Source of the DNA: Ptychodera flava | Lineage: Eukaryota; Hemichordata; Enteropneusta; Ptychoderidae | NCBI RefSeq assembly: GCF_041260155.1 | Contig: NC_091929.1 | Coordinates: 31,155,962 to 31,219,961 of the forward strand | Direction of reading: 5' to 3' | Length of the DNA: 64,000 nucleotides | In this document: piece after piece, positions 22,976 to 35,869 of the stretch | How the letters are laid out: each line of letters opens with the position of its first letter | Position numbering within the stretch: the stretch's first letter is position 1 | Notes under the pieces: generated by a model | Database searches by the model: none | What the model was told of the DNA's origin: nothing | What the model saw: only the letters and a program-made list of their open reading frames with translations | Position numbers and translations under genes: made by a program

Positions 22976-24678
22976 TCATGGTCTTACTATGTTGAATAAT
23001 GGCATTGTACTGAACTTACCTGCTACACATCCAGTCATGAAACAGGTTACCGTCCCGGCGACGAGCGCTCGTGTAGCTATGGACGCCAAGTCACGAGCCC
23101 TACCCGGTGCAATGGACGATATCGCTCCTAACTGTATGCCGATGCTGGACAAATTGTCAAATCCACAGAGGATGTACGTTGCAATGACCTCGGATCGCAC
23201 CTTTGCGGAAGACAAGAAGATGTACAACAGTGTTCAACCTCGCCATGCTATATTTATGTCTCCACCATCAACCTAGGGTAAGCATGCCTAAATAGCACAA
23301 ATATTGCGATTCAAGTGGTCGAGGCGTGAACACAATAGTTCGCCCAAGTCCCTCGACCCAGGGGACTGTGGTTTGCCGTAATACAGTGTCAACGTAGTCG
23401 CACCCTACTTATTTGCGAATGAAATCAATGTCTGGCCAAAATAGTTCTGTTCGGGAATTTTGATTAGTGTAGCATATTGGTATGAATTTTTTGAGCTGAT
23501 GTAAGTGGATTCAGTTCATAAAATTACCGTAGAGGAATGCCACTAGTCACATGAAGATTAGATGAGAGACAAAAAGACAGTTAATCATGACAAATGGAAA
23601 AACTCCATATTTACCGACATGTACGGTTCTACCCCATCCTCTCTGTTCGAGATCAGTTCAGACAATTTTTCGTACGCAACAAACTCATTGATAAAGATCT
23701 TTGTTCCAATGAGACCGGCAACATATCGGCAGTCGGCCCACTCAACGCCGATGATGAAAGCAACGGGCATGAAAATGTACGAACAAATTAACTGAAAAGA
23801 GAAAAATCAGAACAAATCAAATAGTTATATACCATACAGTACAATCCCAATTTTCATTTTAAATAGATATCATACACGTCAAAATGAACTACAACAATCA
23901 ACATATATGCATTCAGGAATTCCGTTTAATTCTCGCTGAATTCTCAATTTAGTCTTTCCAGAACATAGCACCGTACATATGAAATACTTACAGGCACGCC
24001 CTTCTTACAAATGGACTTATATTTATTACATATGTACATCAGATGGTAATAGTAGGTGGGTTTATCTAAATGGACGTCAGCTTTTGCTCAAACTGGTTAT
24101 TCAGAACACACCAAAGAATGAAATATTGTTGTCCGCATTCAAGTAACCCAGTTCAAATCAATAAACTAAGTGACAGACTATGAAGTAATTTTAAGGTATA
24201 TCAAAACAGCTTTTGCGACATGGCATTTTTCTCAATTCTGTCTGGCGGCACGACTCTCCCTGTCCATATTAATGAAGAAATTTCAGCTCAAGAACTTCGT
24301 CCTCACCTCGAAACTAAGTTCCGGTACGCCAACCATCCCCCCTATCCAACCAAGGACAGCATTGAGTAAAGCGATGAGTGAAACAAATGCGATCAGATTA
24401 GCAGCGATATATCCGACCATCACCACCGCCGCACAGGCTCCTTTGGCCGCCGCCTCTATAAAATTCTTGTCTGTTCTGAAATTGTAAAGATCTACGTATG
24501 TATGTATACATCTAACTGTGAGTCTTTTCATAAGTCATATATAGATACACACGTATATACGTATCTATTATATATACATCCATCTGTATATATCTAAAAT
24601 ATTATGTTAAGTGTATGTTCGGCTATCTGCCTATCTATGTATCTGTCTATCTATGTATCTGTCTGTCTGTCTGTCTGT

Positions 24679-24759
<81 letters not shown>

Positions 24760-24859
24760 CTATCACAATGTAGTGACTTACGTCAGATTAACACTATATA
24801 TATTATATATATTATATATATATTGTGTATATATAGTGTATATATATTGTATATATGTT

Positions 24860-24919
<60 letters not shown>

Positions 24920-24959
24920 CTGTAGAGTGACAACTACAAGTTCCTAGATTCTCAGTATA

Positions 24960-25031
<72 letters not shown>

Positions 25032-26564
25032 CGACCTATATTCTACACATTGGGCAACGTTAACGTTCGACAATTAATATTTATTTATAATATGTTACTA
25101 AAGACGTACGGATTTATCAGCCTCAATCTTCACACTAGGTTTCAAAGCAGTCAAAACAAGATAAGGTGACCATTTCCCTCATTTAAGGTAGTAATACGGA
25201 CTTTTCTCAGACTTTCCTCAAGGAATCTTTCAACCACTTTATTGCAAAATCATGAATAAAAAAATCAGGGGCAAGGTGCAAATTTTGGTATCAGAGGAAC
25301 AAATTACCCCAGCTTTAGCGATGTTTGGAATTCAAAATGGCCGCCTTGCCTATGTTAACTGTATGGAGAAAAAATGAGATTTTCTTTTTTCGTAACGGTA
25401 AAGTTATTCTTATTCAAAGGGCATTAAAATGAGCCCCCACAAATGGTAGTTCAGAAAAGAATTGTAAATTTTGAGAATCAGAATAGCAGTACCCGAGGCG
25501 CATTCTACCACAAAGGTATACAGTCACCTGTAATCTAAATATGCCCAAATATGGTCAAATGGGCGTTCATGGGTAATCAAAATGCCCATGTGAGGGCGCT
25601 GATTTTAAAAAGCGGCCACCCGCTTAAAATCTGTGATTGGTTAGATTTTCTCTTTCCATGGTAACTGTTGCAAAATGGGAACAGATGACAGTATACGTCT
25701 AATAGCACAATGAAAAATCGCTTTATACTACTATAAAATGGATTTTGTATTCTATTAAATTTGCTTACGATTTCTCGAGTTTTACTTCTATATCTTTATG
25801 ATGAATGGCCTTGTCTGACGCCGTCTCCGGATAAAAAAGCTTGGATATCCCCAGAGCAGCTGGAGCTGATATCACTGAGGCTGAGATCAGGTGAGACGCG
25901 CTCACACCAAAGGCAATGTATGCTGCCAATAAGGAACCAGCGATTGTCGCAAACCCTCCAACCATCACCGCGTGAAGCTCCGACAGTGTCATGTACTCGA
26001 CAAAAGGTTTGATCAGAAGGGGCGCTTCTTGCTGATATTAAAGAAAACACCACCAGATACAGTCTCAGACCGGCTATAAATCATATCAGTTTCTATGAAT
26101 TGCCACTGAATCCGTGTGCAATAGTATCATACACTGTCGAAGGTAATGCAAGAACTGTACTACCAAAATTTCGAGTATGGTAAAATGGGATTGCTCATAG
26201 AAGCGGAACGCTAACCCAGCGATTGGCTTTTGTCCTTGAAGGTGACGAAAACTTAGTTTCTGAGAACGTACCTGACCCACCAATATGTTACCCGCTGCAT
26301 TGACAGATTCCGGCGCCGAAGTTGCCATGGTCACTTCGAATAACCATGCCACCTTAAGAATCACCCATTGCATGATTCCCAAGTAGTACACGATGGACAT
26401 GAAACTCGCAAAATAAATTGTAACTGGTAAAATCTTGGCACACAGAAACGAAGCAACGGTAAATATGTTTGCCAGCAATCAAGATGAAGCAACAGGAAGG
26501 TAGAAAATACAAGGTTGTTCGAGGTAGGGTTAGCGATAGGGTTTAAGTCAAACATTGTCATTTG

Positions 26565-26619
<55 letters not shown>

Positions 26620-27919
26620 TGTTGTCATGGTGGAAAAAGATATGGAAACACGACTTACTTTCTTCGTCACTTCTTTTAGCCGAGGTGAAACTTATTTGGC
26701 CAATTAAGTAATAGCCAATATGTAAGAAATCATACGGTGCCATAATGATAACAAAATTTGTTTAAGGAATAGCATTGACATTCATGCTGTTTGTCTCATA
26801 CATGCTGTTTTAGGCATATGTTTTGCAGTCAAACTTACCGCAAAAGCGAAGTAATGATCTCGGAAGTTTTCGCCAAAGACAAATTCGGCTCCGTGATCCG
26901 CAAAGGAGAGAAAAACCTGCATAAAGTCTCCAATCCATTCGAATAATTTGTATCCGAAATAAGTACGAAGAACAAACAAAGCAAAGACGAATTGGAGGCC
27001 AACTCCCCATAGAACCGATCTCCATTTGACCTGAAAGGCAACAAAAACCCACATGGCGGCAAGTGACGTACCAAGTGTACACAATTATGCAAAATCAATT
27101 AAATGTTTTCTCAGTGATAATTGTGCAACCGGTCATCAGGACGATATCGATCCAAGAGAATAAATAACATAACGGTTACATGTTTCGGTAAGTATGCACC
27201 TCGAAAGGGGAAAACTTTAAGTTTGCTAATAAACTTTCCTCAAGGAATCATTCAGTCATTCTCTTTCAATAGCAGGAATGAAAAATCATGGGTCACCATG
27301 GACATTTTGGAAGCAGAGAAAAAATACCTTACATTTAGCGATAGTTGAAATTCAAAATAGCCGCTATTCGTATGTTTACTCTATGGAAAAAAGTTAAATT
27401 TCCGACTTTCACAAAATTACGACGGGGAAAACAAATTATTTAGCCCATGATCTTCAAACTGTGCCCACACAAGAGGTGGATCAAAAGAGTACAGTAATGA
27501 CTTGAGATTCCAAGTATATGTCCCCGAGGCGCATTCAATCTTAATAACGATGATAATGACATTGGGCTGACAAAATGTTTATAAAGATAATTTTTGTTGA
27601 TAACTTTACAAAGTCTCAACTAAAACGTGCATCTTTAAACAATCCAATGACATGCTACGAGAAATATCTCAAGTTCATTGCCATAGAGTGGTGTGAATAG
27701 TAGCGAACGTGCGATAATAATAAAAACATGTATGTACTCACAGCATCTGGGTACTTAGAACAGGCAAACCCAAAGATGATGAAAATGCACGCACCAACTG
27801 AGGACATTAGCTGTGGAGGGTATTCCCTGGCTTCATATATCAGAAATACAATCAATCCGACAAGTAAACATATGTATAATGGCCTATCATACAAAATAAA
27901 GGTGTATGTATATATAAAG

Positions 27920-27988
<69 letters not shown>

Positions 27989-28084
27989 TATATATATGTA
28001 TGTATATATATATGTATATGTATGATGTATATATATGTATGATGTATATATATACACACACACTATATATATATATATATATAT

Positions 28085-28117
<33 letters not shown>

Positions 28118-31100
28118 CACTACAGGTCTCTACCGATAAGAAGTCGTTTGAAATAGTTTTTTTCTATCACAATAATTAGTTCCGTTTTCAAATCTTTTTA
28201 TATTCAAAAATTCATATTCAATCCTATCGAAAAGCAAGTAATAACTAAAACGTGTCTAAGAAATGCAATCTTTGCCAAACAGAGAAGCTACGAATAATCG
28301 ATGCAGATAAGTCAAACCTGTTAACCAACATATATATTATGTTGTATTTTATACATGTGTGATAAGCGCTTACCATTTTATTATATACCAATATTTGTTC
28401 AATAATCCACAACATGGAGACAGACACTTTCCATAAATAGCTGCACCACATCTATCTCTAACAAGAGCGTATATCATATACAATAACGCCAGACTTGTAA
28501 AGATGAACAAGGCGAGTGCGTTGTAAAAATTATACCAGCATGCGTAAATGAAGTAGGCACAGTAACACGCAACCAGAGTTGCATACACTGATAACAATAT
28601 GGTTTCCGAATGCACGCCGCACCAGTTGTAAAATGTTTTCAACCCGCCGGCAAGTTTCTGTAAAAAATGCGGAAGAATAGTCAGCAGGACTTGTCAAATT
28701 GAAAAATGGCGCACTTAACATCATTTACATTCCTTACATTTGACTCCTCTTCTCAAGAAACACTAGTACTGATTTATGTCACTGGCAGCTAGATTACGAC
28801 AGGCCGTTGGCGGCGTCCATAGAAAAGGCGGTGGTTTGAGTACTAGATTTACGTAATCTGATATTCGTACGACGACTAACGTGAAGCAGGGCGAAAAGCG
28901 ACAATTTTGATATCGGTAAGGCAGTATGCGCCTTCAATTTGGAATACCTAAACTATTGCTCAAATATTGATGCAGAATTTGGTACAAGAGAAACCAATTA
29001 CCCATGCAATAATCAGCAACGTGAAATTCTAGACCGCTAGCCCCGTGTTATCTCTATGTGGAAAACTAAAACTTTCGATTTCACAAAAATAAGCCGGTCG
29101 AAGCTTTAGTTACTCCATATAAGCTTTAAAGTGAACCTCAGAAGTGATAGACCAAAACTATATTGTAGAACTTTGAAAGTCCGAATATCTGTCCCGTAGG
29201 CGCATTCTGCCTTGATGGGAAAATGCAATGAAAAACCTTGTGTAGGCATCGTCTGTCGCGGAGTGTTTTTTACACTAGCAACATCATGATTAAATGATGA
29301 ATACTTGTACTTTGTAATTTCAACTGTGAAATTCGTCAGAGGAAAGCATATTTTAAATGTACATTTTGGTACAGGCTCACTCGACAATTTTGTTCTAACG
29401 TCACCTGCTAACGTTTTTGTCTTTTATACCTGTTTCTGACGTAGACCAAAACTAAATTTCTTACACAATTTGTCGTCTGCAGGACTTACTCGGATAAAAA
29501 CCTATGAAACAATGTATCAATATTATCAAACAATGTATTAATACAGTGGGTTTAAATTCGGTGCTACAACTCTGTGCATTAGACGTCTTAGCTTCAGCAA
29601 ACATCTTCTAACTTTCAGTTGTAATTGTTACTAAAAAGCTACATTTTAGATCAAGTGCAAGCAACTGTTCACCTATCTGATCAATGGCTTTGATAGAATA
29701 CAGAGTTACCCAATGCTAGTTTACTGTAACTAATCATGTTGGTGAATTTGAAATGTGTTGTGATACCCAAGCTTATTGTTTATATTGTAAATAAAATGTG
29801 CCTGTCTCACATACAGAGTCTTGGCGCCGAAGTGAAACCCGCTGCTTTATGGCTAACAATTTTGTTCATTTTAATTGAGTACATAAACTTTAGCGCCGGA
29901 ATTAATCTTACCGTCAGCCTCTTTTCTGCGTAATAGTTACCGCAAAAATTAATAAAACATGTAAAATGTGTTAACTCCATGAGGGAGGAGGAGGTGGTAT
30001 GTGACATAGAGTTAGCTTAAATATTTTAAACAACAAATTCGACCAATCAAAAGCAGAATAATTATTTGATATTAACTTCAAAATTGAACTTAACAATTCT
30101 GCAACTTTCCCGCCAAAACGCTTTTCCTTTTTTTACGAAAAATTATGGCGCATGACGTCACACAAGTTGCACTCTGAAAGCATAACGATAAGCTAAGGTT
30201 CGGTATAAATTACAGAAATCGCTAATTTTTCGAAACCAACCTTGCAGATTCCGGCTCCTTTATATTCAGACGAATCCTCAACCAGTGTTACCTGGGCAAA
30301 TTCATGTTTATCGTAGTCGAGTTCTGATTTCCAATCATCGTTGATAGCTTTCATTTCTAATACCGCGGATCCATGGTCCTAAAATGAAAGTCGTGGAATG
30401 ACTGTTTAATCCATCTGGTTTTTCAATTAATCCAATGACAAAGCTTATCCTGAATCATCTTATGCGCTTAAAAGCCGATAGCTGTAAATTTTTATGATCT
30501 TGGAACTATTATCTGAATTATTTTTTCTATTTCAATTTCTTGTTTTACCCCTAAAAGGTACGACTAGTTATTTAGCTTGCCGATAGAGCGTAAATACGTG
30601 TATTTTAGCGAAGGAGAGCTTTTTTTTCTCCACGAACCTACCCATAAAAATTTTCTTTACTGTAACAAGTGTAGCTTTTGTCTTAAAGAGGCCAGTTGTT
30701 TACGACGATGCTATAGGTGTAGAACGCACTGGCATAGTTTACATTTTAATTCTATTCTGGACCGGCACTCATCGTTCAACAGTAACTATGCAGTCTACAC
30801 ATGTAAAGGCTGAGTTGATAAGCTGAATCCCAGTATCTCAAGACATTTTGAGAGTAGAACAAAAATGTACTTGATATGAACAAATAAAAAGTGGGAAAAC
30901 AAATTATCACACGCTAAAGTAACTGGCCCTTTATCTAAGTTACTTAGTCACGTTAAATTTCCTGTTCAATGGTATTGCAACACGCATTATTGTTACTTTG
31001 CAGAATAATGAAGACTTTATTTGGTTAAAGTACGAATTAAGTTCATGATATTTCATAATTGTTTACACCCATACTGTGCCCCTCGCTGCTATAAAGGTCA

Positions 31101-33056
31101 CTTCATTTGTTTCATACTCCATTTATCTATTTCCACTTTGAACCTTCTCAATGACTAGCGAAGGCATTTAAGTCGGTCTTCATAGTTGGCAAAAGGCTTA
31201 CAAGTACTCCCTGTAATGTGATCTATAGCAACATATACTCGACTAAGATTTTATAGATTCTGGATACGCTAAAATTTTGCGCTTCTCTGTCTGCACGACG
31301 TTTCTATCATCAATTTTTATCTTAAAGATAACGAACGCATGCGCCAAATGTCGCCGACCCTTCGCTAATATCAGGGCTCAAATATTTTGCCAAGGAGATT
31401 ACCTGAGCAAATATTTGCCACATGGCAGAACGGTCTCCCATTTTACGGGTCGGGTGCGAACATACATAGTTACCGTAGCAAAACGAATAAATAGCCAACG
31501 AAAAACCCGTGTATACGTTTGTCTACCTGCACGGTTGCCGAAACCTATGTGGGGAAGAACTAATAATAAAACTGCCGTATACGACTGTCTGTGACTATCA
31601 CTAACATTCAACCATAGGGATTCACGCTGTCAAATATTGCGTGTTGGACCAAACACGCATGCACAGAACCAAAGTTTTGTGAATAATTCTGAGATAAAGA
31701 GGTTCGGCAACAGGTCTTTATACGTGGCGTGAATGCGACACACCTCGAGTTTCTCATTTCAAGTGACGTCATACAGGAACGACGTTACATGGAGACAGCT
31801 CTTTATGTGTAACCCTTAAGCGTACGCATTTTTTATCATTTTAGGCGATGAACATCATTGAATAGTCCAATAATTTATTTAAATTTAATTAAAAAGTCAA
31901 ATAACAGTACATACATTCGTAGTGAGGTATTTATATGTCAAAGTGACAATACAGACACATTAATTTATTCTCCGCCATTTTCATTTGAAATTGGGTCATC
32001 ACACGCTCGACTCATATCAGCCGCTGCAGATCTGATTACCCGTGACACATTGCACTGACGGTTGCATAATTTGAAGGGGGCGGCACTCACTCCTGATTTT
32101 GGCACAGTTGTGGCCTCGGCAGTCCAATCTACAAAACTTGGTCTCCTCATATTTGCTTCAAAATTCTACATTTTTGGCCGAACTCTGCATTTTTCAGGAA
32201 AACGATAGGGCAAAAGTGTTCCATTCCAAAAGTTGAACTGGAAACAAATCAGCATCATAAATCTTACGTTTTATCAAATTTTCTCAGTCGAATGTCCGCA
32301 TGAGGCCATAGGGGCGCGAGGGTTCGAAACCAAGGTACATATGTGTAGACCCTTTCCATGACGGTGCAATACCGATGACATTTACATAATTAAAAGCGTG
32401 GATCCTCTGCGTTCACGCTCCCGTAAAACTTTAAGCAAAATCTGTCTAAAACTCAGTTTCTGTGACCATATGTCAGTCTATGAGTATTCTGCGAAATGCC
32501 TCCAGTATCAGGGTTTTGACGCCCCGCACCTGTCACTGTCCGAGTGCTTTTCTCATAGGGTACAGGTGGTCGTTTCGGTCAAAACTCTGCTTTAATTTGA
32601 ATTTTCTTGACACGTTCATAAAGGGTGTTCGACACACACCTTGTACCGGATTACAGTCAAAAATGGACATAAAAAATGGTAACATACTTCGGGGATGCTA
32701 CCAGAAAACGTATGTTCATGGTTGTGGGATGCACTAACTTTTGTCTCAAATGTTCTCAGACTGCACTGACACCATGCGATGGGATTATAAAGTGTATCAT
32801 CCATTGTATGTAAATTATTCAACATGAATTCGTTGTTGATATTAAGAGTTATGCCATAAAAGCCGCCAAAAGCCCGGCTTTTAGCCAAAAATCGTACCAA
32901 AGGACGTTTCGAATACACAGACATAATTTCAATGATTTGATGTCGTCCCATCAGGGACAAATACGAAAAAGAACTCCCGCCTGCGAATCTTACCTCGCCG
33001 GTAATTGAACTTGACCGGCCAGTGAACTGAAGGTCTGCGTCATTCCCAGAAGCCAT
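22976..33056 (-). CDS. CNT copy 2: concentrative nucleoside transporter (SLC28 family)
   Basis: Ten coding exons join in phase: 32994-33056, 30241-30378, 28374-28657, 27742-27883, 26839-27030, 26272-26433, 25769-26031, 24307-24475, 23615-23791, 23020-23200; about 590 codons plus a short C-terminus. The family imports nucleosides across the plasma membrane with Na+ or H+. Visible blocks in order: hydrophilic N-terminus (exons 1-2), first membrane segments with [14 protein letters not shown] (exon 3) and [20 protein letters not shown] (exon 4), WGVGLQF and [14 protein letters not shown] (exon 5), hairpin 1 AAGNILVGQ then QEAPLL (exons 6-7), [18 protein letters not shown] (exon 7), [20 protein letters not shown] (exon 8), signature [12 protein letters not shown] (exon 9), [15 protein letters not shown] (exon 10). 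All exons are open with GT-AG borders. The end is uncertain: reading on past exon 10 stops at 22,976; splicing a 58-bp intron gives a stop at 22,924. Nothing suggests inactivity. Confidence 0.93.
23020..23200 (-). CDS. CNT copy 2 exon 10
   Basis: Encodes [38 protein letters not shown] and [20 protein letters not shown], the last two membrane segments of the family. Acceptor TCTTCCGCAAAG; donor GTAAGTTC. Confidence 0.93.
23615..23791 (-). CDS. CNT copy 2 exon 9 (signature exon)
   Basis: Encodes [18 protein letters not shown], the CNT signature [20 protein letters not shown] and EPYMS. The Asn and Glu of NEFVA contribute to nucleoside and cation binding in family members. Acceptor CTTTTCAG, donor GTAAATATG. 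Confidence 0.95.
24307..24475 (-). CDS. CNT copy 2 exon 8
   Basis: 169 bp entered in phase 2: [39 protein letters not shown] and [16 protein letters not shown]. Copy 3 has Trp in place of the second Gly in GWIGG. Acceptor TTACAATTTCAG, donor GTGAGGACG. Confidence 0.93.
24661..25029. repeat. (TATC)n and (TA)n microsatellites in intron 7, unit A
   Basis: TATC at 24,679-24,759, TA-rich at 24,795-24,918 and pure TA at 24,957-25,029. Between the two TA runs lies a 40-bp unique insert (CCTGTAGAGTGACAACTACA...) that recurs inverted at 42,262-42,302 next to another TA run. Unit B has matching arrays at 39,042-39,256. Confidence 0.9.
25184..25517 (+). mobile_element. MITE of the ATGGCCGCC family, intron 7 of copy 2
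   Basis: Starts TTAAGGTAGTAATACGGAC, carries TTCAAAATGGCCGCCTTGCC and ends CGAGGCGCATTCTACCACA. Its ortholog in unit B (39,390-39,871) is interrupted by a smaller element; this copy gives the uninterrupted sequence. Confidence 0.85.
25769..26031 (-). CDS. CNT copy 2 exon 7
   Basis: 263 bp: starts [19 protein letters not shown], then [51 protein letters not shown] and a charged loop. Joined to exon 6 it reads GQQEAP where vertebrate SLC28 proteins have GQTEAP. Acceptor TTTAATATCAG, donor GTAAGCAAA. Confidence 0.95.
26272..26433 (-). CDS. CNT copy 2 exon 6
   Basis: 162 bp: [54 protein letters not shown]. Ends at the Gly-Gln of hairpin 1 (human CNT3-like). Acceptor TTCTGTGTGCCAAG, donor GTACGTTCT. 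Confidence 0.95.
26568..26615. repeat. (GA)n microsatellite, intron 5 unit A
   Basis: 48 bp of GA; the unit B counterpart at 40,719-40,799 is about 80 bp. Confidence 0.95.
26839..27030 (-). CDS. CNT copy 2 exon 5
   Basis: 192 bp: [60 protein letters not shown]. Acceptor TTGCCTTTCAG, donor GTAAGTTTG. Confidence 0.95.
27187..27545 (+). mobile_element. MITE of the ATGGCCGCC family, intron 4 of copy 2
   Basis: Begins GTAAGTATGCACCTCGAAAG, has a mutated core TCAAAATAGCCGCTATTC and ends CGAGGCGCATTCAATCTTA. Ortholog in unit B at 41,383-41,748. Confidence 0.8.
27742..27883 (-). CDS. CNT copy 2 exon 4 (absent from copy 1)
   Basis: 142 bp, entered in phase 2: [47 protein letters not shown]. Two membrane segments ending in SKYP as in human CNT3 (FSKYP). 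Acceptor TGTATGATAG, donor GTGAGTACA. Confidence 0.95.
27906..28118. repeat. (TA)n array beside exon 4, unit A
   Basis: About 210 bp of TA with ATGTA and TGATG interruptions, immediately 5' (gene sense) of exon 4 of copy 2. Unit B has TA runs in the same place (42,072-42,197). Confidence 0.95.
28374..28657 (-). CDS. CNT copy 2 exon 3
   Basis: 284 bp: [89 protein letters not shown]. First membrane segments after the cytoplasmic N-terminus. Acceptor TTTTTTACAG, donor GTAAGCGC. Confidence 0.95.
28916..29216 (+). mobile_element. MITE of the ATGGCCGCC family, intron 2 of copy 2
   Basis: Starts TAAGGCAGTATGCGCCTTC and ends GTAGGCGCATTCTGCCTTGA; the core is degraded (GACCGCTAGCC). Unit B ortholog at about 46,500-46,737. 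Confidence 0.75.
30241..30378 (-). CDS. CNT copy 2 exon 2
   Basis: 138 bp, phase 0: [46 protein letters not shown]. Hydrophilic cytoplasmic tail without a recognised motif. Acceptor TTTCATTTTAG, donor GTTGGTTTC. Confidence 0.85.
32994..33056 (-). CDS. CNT copy 2 exon 1 (start codon)
   Basis: 63 bp from [23 protein letters not shown] then Glu and a GTAAGATTC donor. The same exon is found in unit B (52,993-53,055) and, inverted, at 55,775-55,837. An AG (ATCATCAG) 38 bp before the ATG may be an acceptor for an unseen 5' untranslated exon. Confidence 0.85.
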
Positions 33057-33290
33057 TGGTGTTGTGTTTGTGAACGCCAGGCCCTGATGATTACAGTTCA
33101 AACATCACCGCTAACTGTACAGTATATATCCTCGAAGATTCCCGTTCGCACGTTATACGCCGTTTCGTGTTAGTTAAATGTTGTTAATCAATAAATAGAC
33201 CTATTTGATTACATCTGACATGCTTTTTGAAAAGCGGGGCAAGCCAAAAGCCAATAAATAACAGAAAAACTAAAACCCATCCTATTTACC

Positions 33291-33621
33291 CTGCAAACAT
33301 TATAAACACCCAGATATATATATATATTTCGTACATAGAGGGTATGAAGTATATCTGGAATTATTTGGGTAAATTAAAGAATGGTTTTGTTTGTTAACTA
33401 CTGGATTACTACATTATCACGCAAAACGAACAGAAGAGAATATGAATACCCATTATACCAGTACCCTATCAGCACAATAACTCTGTGCTGATGCGAACAG
33501 AGCACATTCACGCCTTTGTGCGTGTTTTTCTTGTTGTATACAAACTATATCACATTGTCCTGATGAGCAGTCCATGGCAGTCATGGTCCAAGAAAGACTA
33601 CATGTACGTTCTCAAAGCATC
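33291..33621. other. unique spacer between duplication units
   Basis: About 330 bp with no counterpart elsewhere in the window; no gene seen. Confidence 0.6.
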
Positions 33622-34371
33622 AGGAGGTATCCATCAAAAAGTAGAGATTTATTAATTGGAGTGGCGAATTTCCTTCAACTTGCAGCAGAAATACAAAAAA
33701 TATGCGAAAAGATAATACCACAAAAGTTCATCTGAACCATATCTGGACATTTATTCCAATGGCAGCTTGCCTCCCGTGATGTATAGGAATAACTTCATTC
33801 TGAAGCTAAACCCCACCCCACCCTCTTTCTTGGCAAATATGACACATTACCTGACCTTTAAGCAAACTATACCAGATTTCCCCATACTCTGACCACTATC
33901 ACAAACATAATGTAAATCGCAACCCTCAATAACAAAGCTTTGACAAAGTAAAGCCATCGTTACAAAGGTGCATTGAAATAAAAATCGTGCCTTACTTTCA
34001 ACTCGGCAAAGCTACCCTGGTGCTTTTTCCTTCGAGGATCGAGCAAAGCTCTACTGTGCAGACACGAGCGTTTTACATCAAAACGTTGAGCGCGAAATTT
34101 TCCTTTGTTTCCGACCCTTACACAAGTGCAACCTTCATTTTATCCATGAAAGTCGGATTTACGCGGTTCTGATTTTATTTGAATAAATTTTATTATGCAA
34201 ATTTCATTATAAATCTCTGTCATCCGCAGAATGGCATTTAACATTCAAATTAGTTGCAGGCGATTGGAATATGCTAAGATAATCGGTACAGTAATCCACT
34301 GTAAACCGAATGTGGCTGATACTTTTGATGTTTAGCTTCACACTATTTTTGTTTTAATGTCCATGATAGGT

Positions 34372-34460
34372 TTTTGTTCTGCTCCTCAAAGCATGCTGGG
34401 ATAGTTATTAGCTTGTGAACTTGCTCCTCAAAGCATGCTGGGATAGTAATTAGCTTGTGA
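34372..34460. repeat. 44-bp tandem duplication, unit B only
   Basis: The phrase GCTCCTCAAAGCATGCTGGG with its downstream TAGTTATTAGCTTGTGAACT occurs twice in tandem, once in unit A (21,400-21,441). A short extra AAGCCTGTGCATGTG follows. Confidence 0.85.
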
Positions 34461-35264
34461 ACTAAGCCTGTGCATGTGAGGACTCCGTTTTAATTCTTGA
34501 TAAGTTAATTCTGGTCCAGACTAGAATTCAAATATAAATAGTAGCAGTGCATTCTACCTGACGACGCGATGTTGGCAAGATGAAAAGTACAGGTTCTCGT
34601 ATACTTTGAGGAGTAGAACAAAAATATGCAATTGAGACACAAAACGAAAACAATGGAAACATTATCCAAAGTTAAAACTACTCAAAAACAATCCAGCTAT
34701 TTAAGAAATTTTACATTCATAATTCTACAATGAATATCGGAAAATGTTTCTTTATCTTTATGTAAAGATCGACTTATGAATAGAGAGGGGAAATAAGAAA
34801 TAATTTGTAAAGATGTGTAATGATTAATGAAACCGGAAAAGTTTTACACGCCTAATGAAAGCACATGTACTAGATCTTAAGTCACAGAAAACAATAGTGT
34901 GCAGATTTGTTTAGTCCCTGATGTGTCAATTTGTTAGATGCTGAGGTAGCAGAGAAATATTCCTATATATAACCCAAACAAGTAAACGCGCGAGTGTTAA
35001 ATAAAGTTGGTAGACAATTTAACTCTGTCAGTGATTTTAATTTACTTTGTTGTATTGCTGAGAACGGGATTAATGGGTTTATTCACGCCGAACGCAACAT
35101 TTTGTCAATGGTACTTGTGACTACAATGAAAAACGTTTACATTTATCATGCAGTAGCTGCTTTCTAGTTGCTACAGCATACCGCCATGCTAACATTTAAA
35201 TCGTACCACTTAGTGTTCCGTTTACAGATTGTTCTGTGATATCCCAGTCGGTGTATAACATTCC

Positions 35265-35447
<183 letters not shown>

Positions 35448-35869
35448 CGTTAGTGAAATTATTAATAGACATCAAATCAGGTCCAATAACACACATAAAA
35501 GTACGATACCAGAAATATTTCTGCGACAGCTAATGACTGACATAAATAGAGTATACTTGTTTTAACGTTTTAGCATTCTTTTCGTTGTCAGTATTTCGAA
35601 ATATTGCTGGCCATTACCCGGAAACCCCCCAGACAGTATTATTTTTAAAGGGAATAAGGCGAAATGAAGTAAGAACGATGAAATTGTGCTCTAGGAGTAA
35701 CTAGATAGGCAGTGTTTACGAGAATCACAGACTGTCAATTAAGAGTATTTTGTGAGAAGTATAGTCTATATATGCAAATACATTTTCTATCACCAAGTTG
35801 GGAAAAAACCCAAACACTACATAGTAGGCGTCTTTCTAACATCCCGTATAATATGACAGAACCCCATAT

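Noticed and set aside
27887-28120. Tyr-Ile repeat ORFs over TA arrays (also 24.9, 39.1, 42.1 and 42.4 kb)
   Set aside because: Translation of TA microsatellites.
32616-33101. 161-codon minus-strand ORF
   Set aside because: Only its [11 protein letters not shown] segment is CNT exon 1; the rest is read-through into intron 1 past a GTAAGA donor and is not conserved as a frame in unit B.
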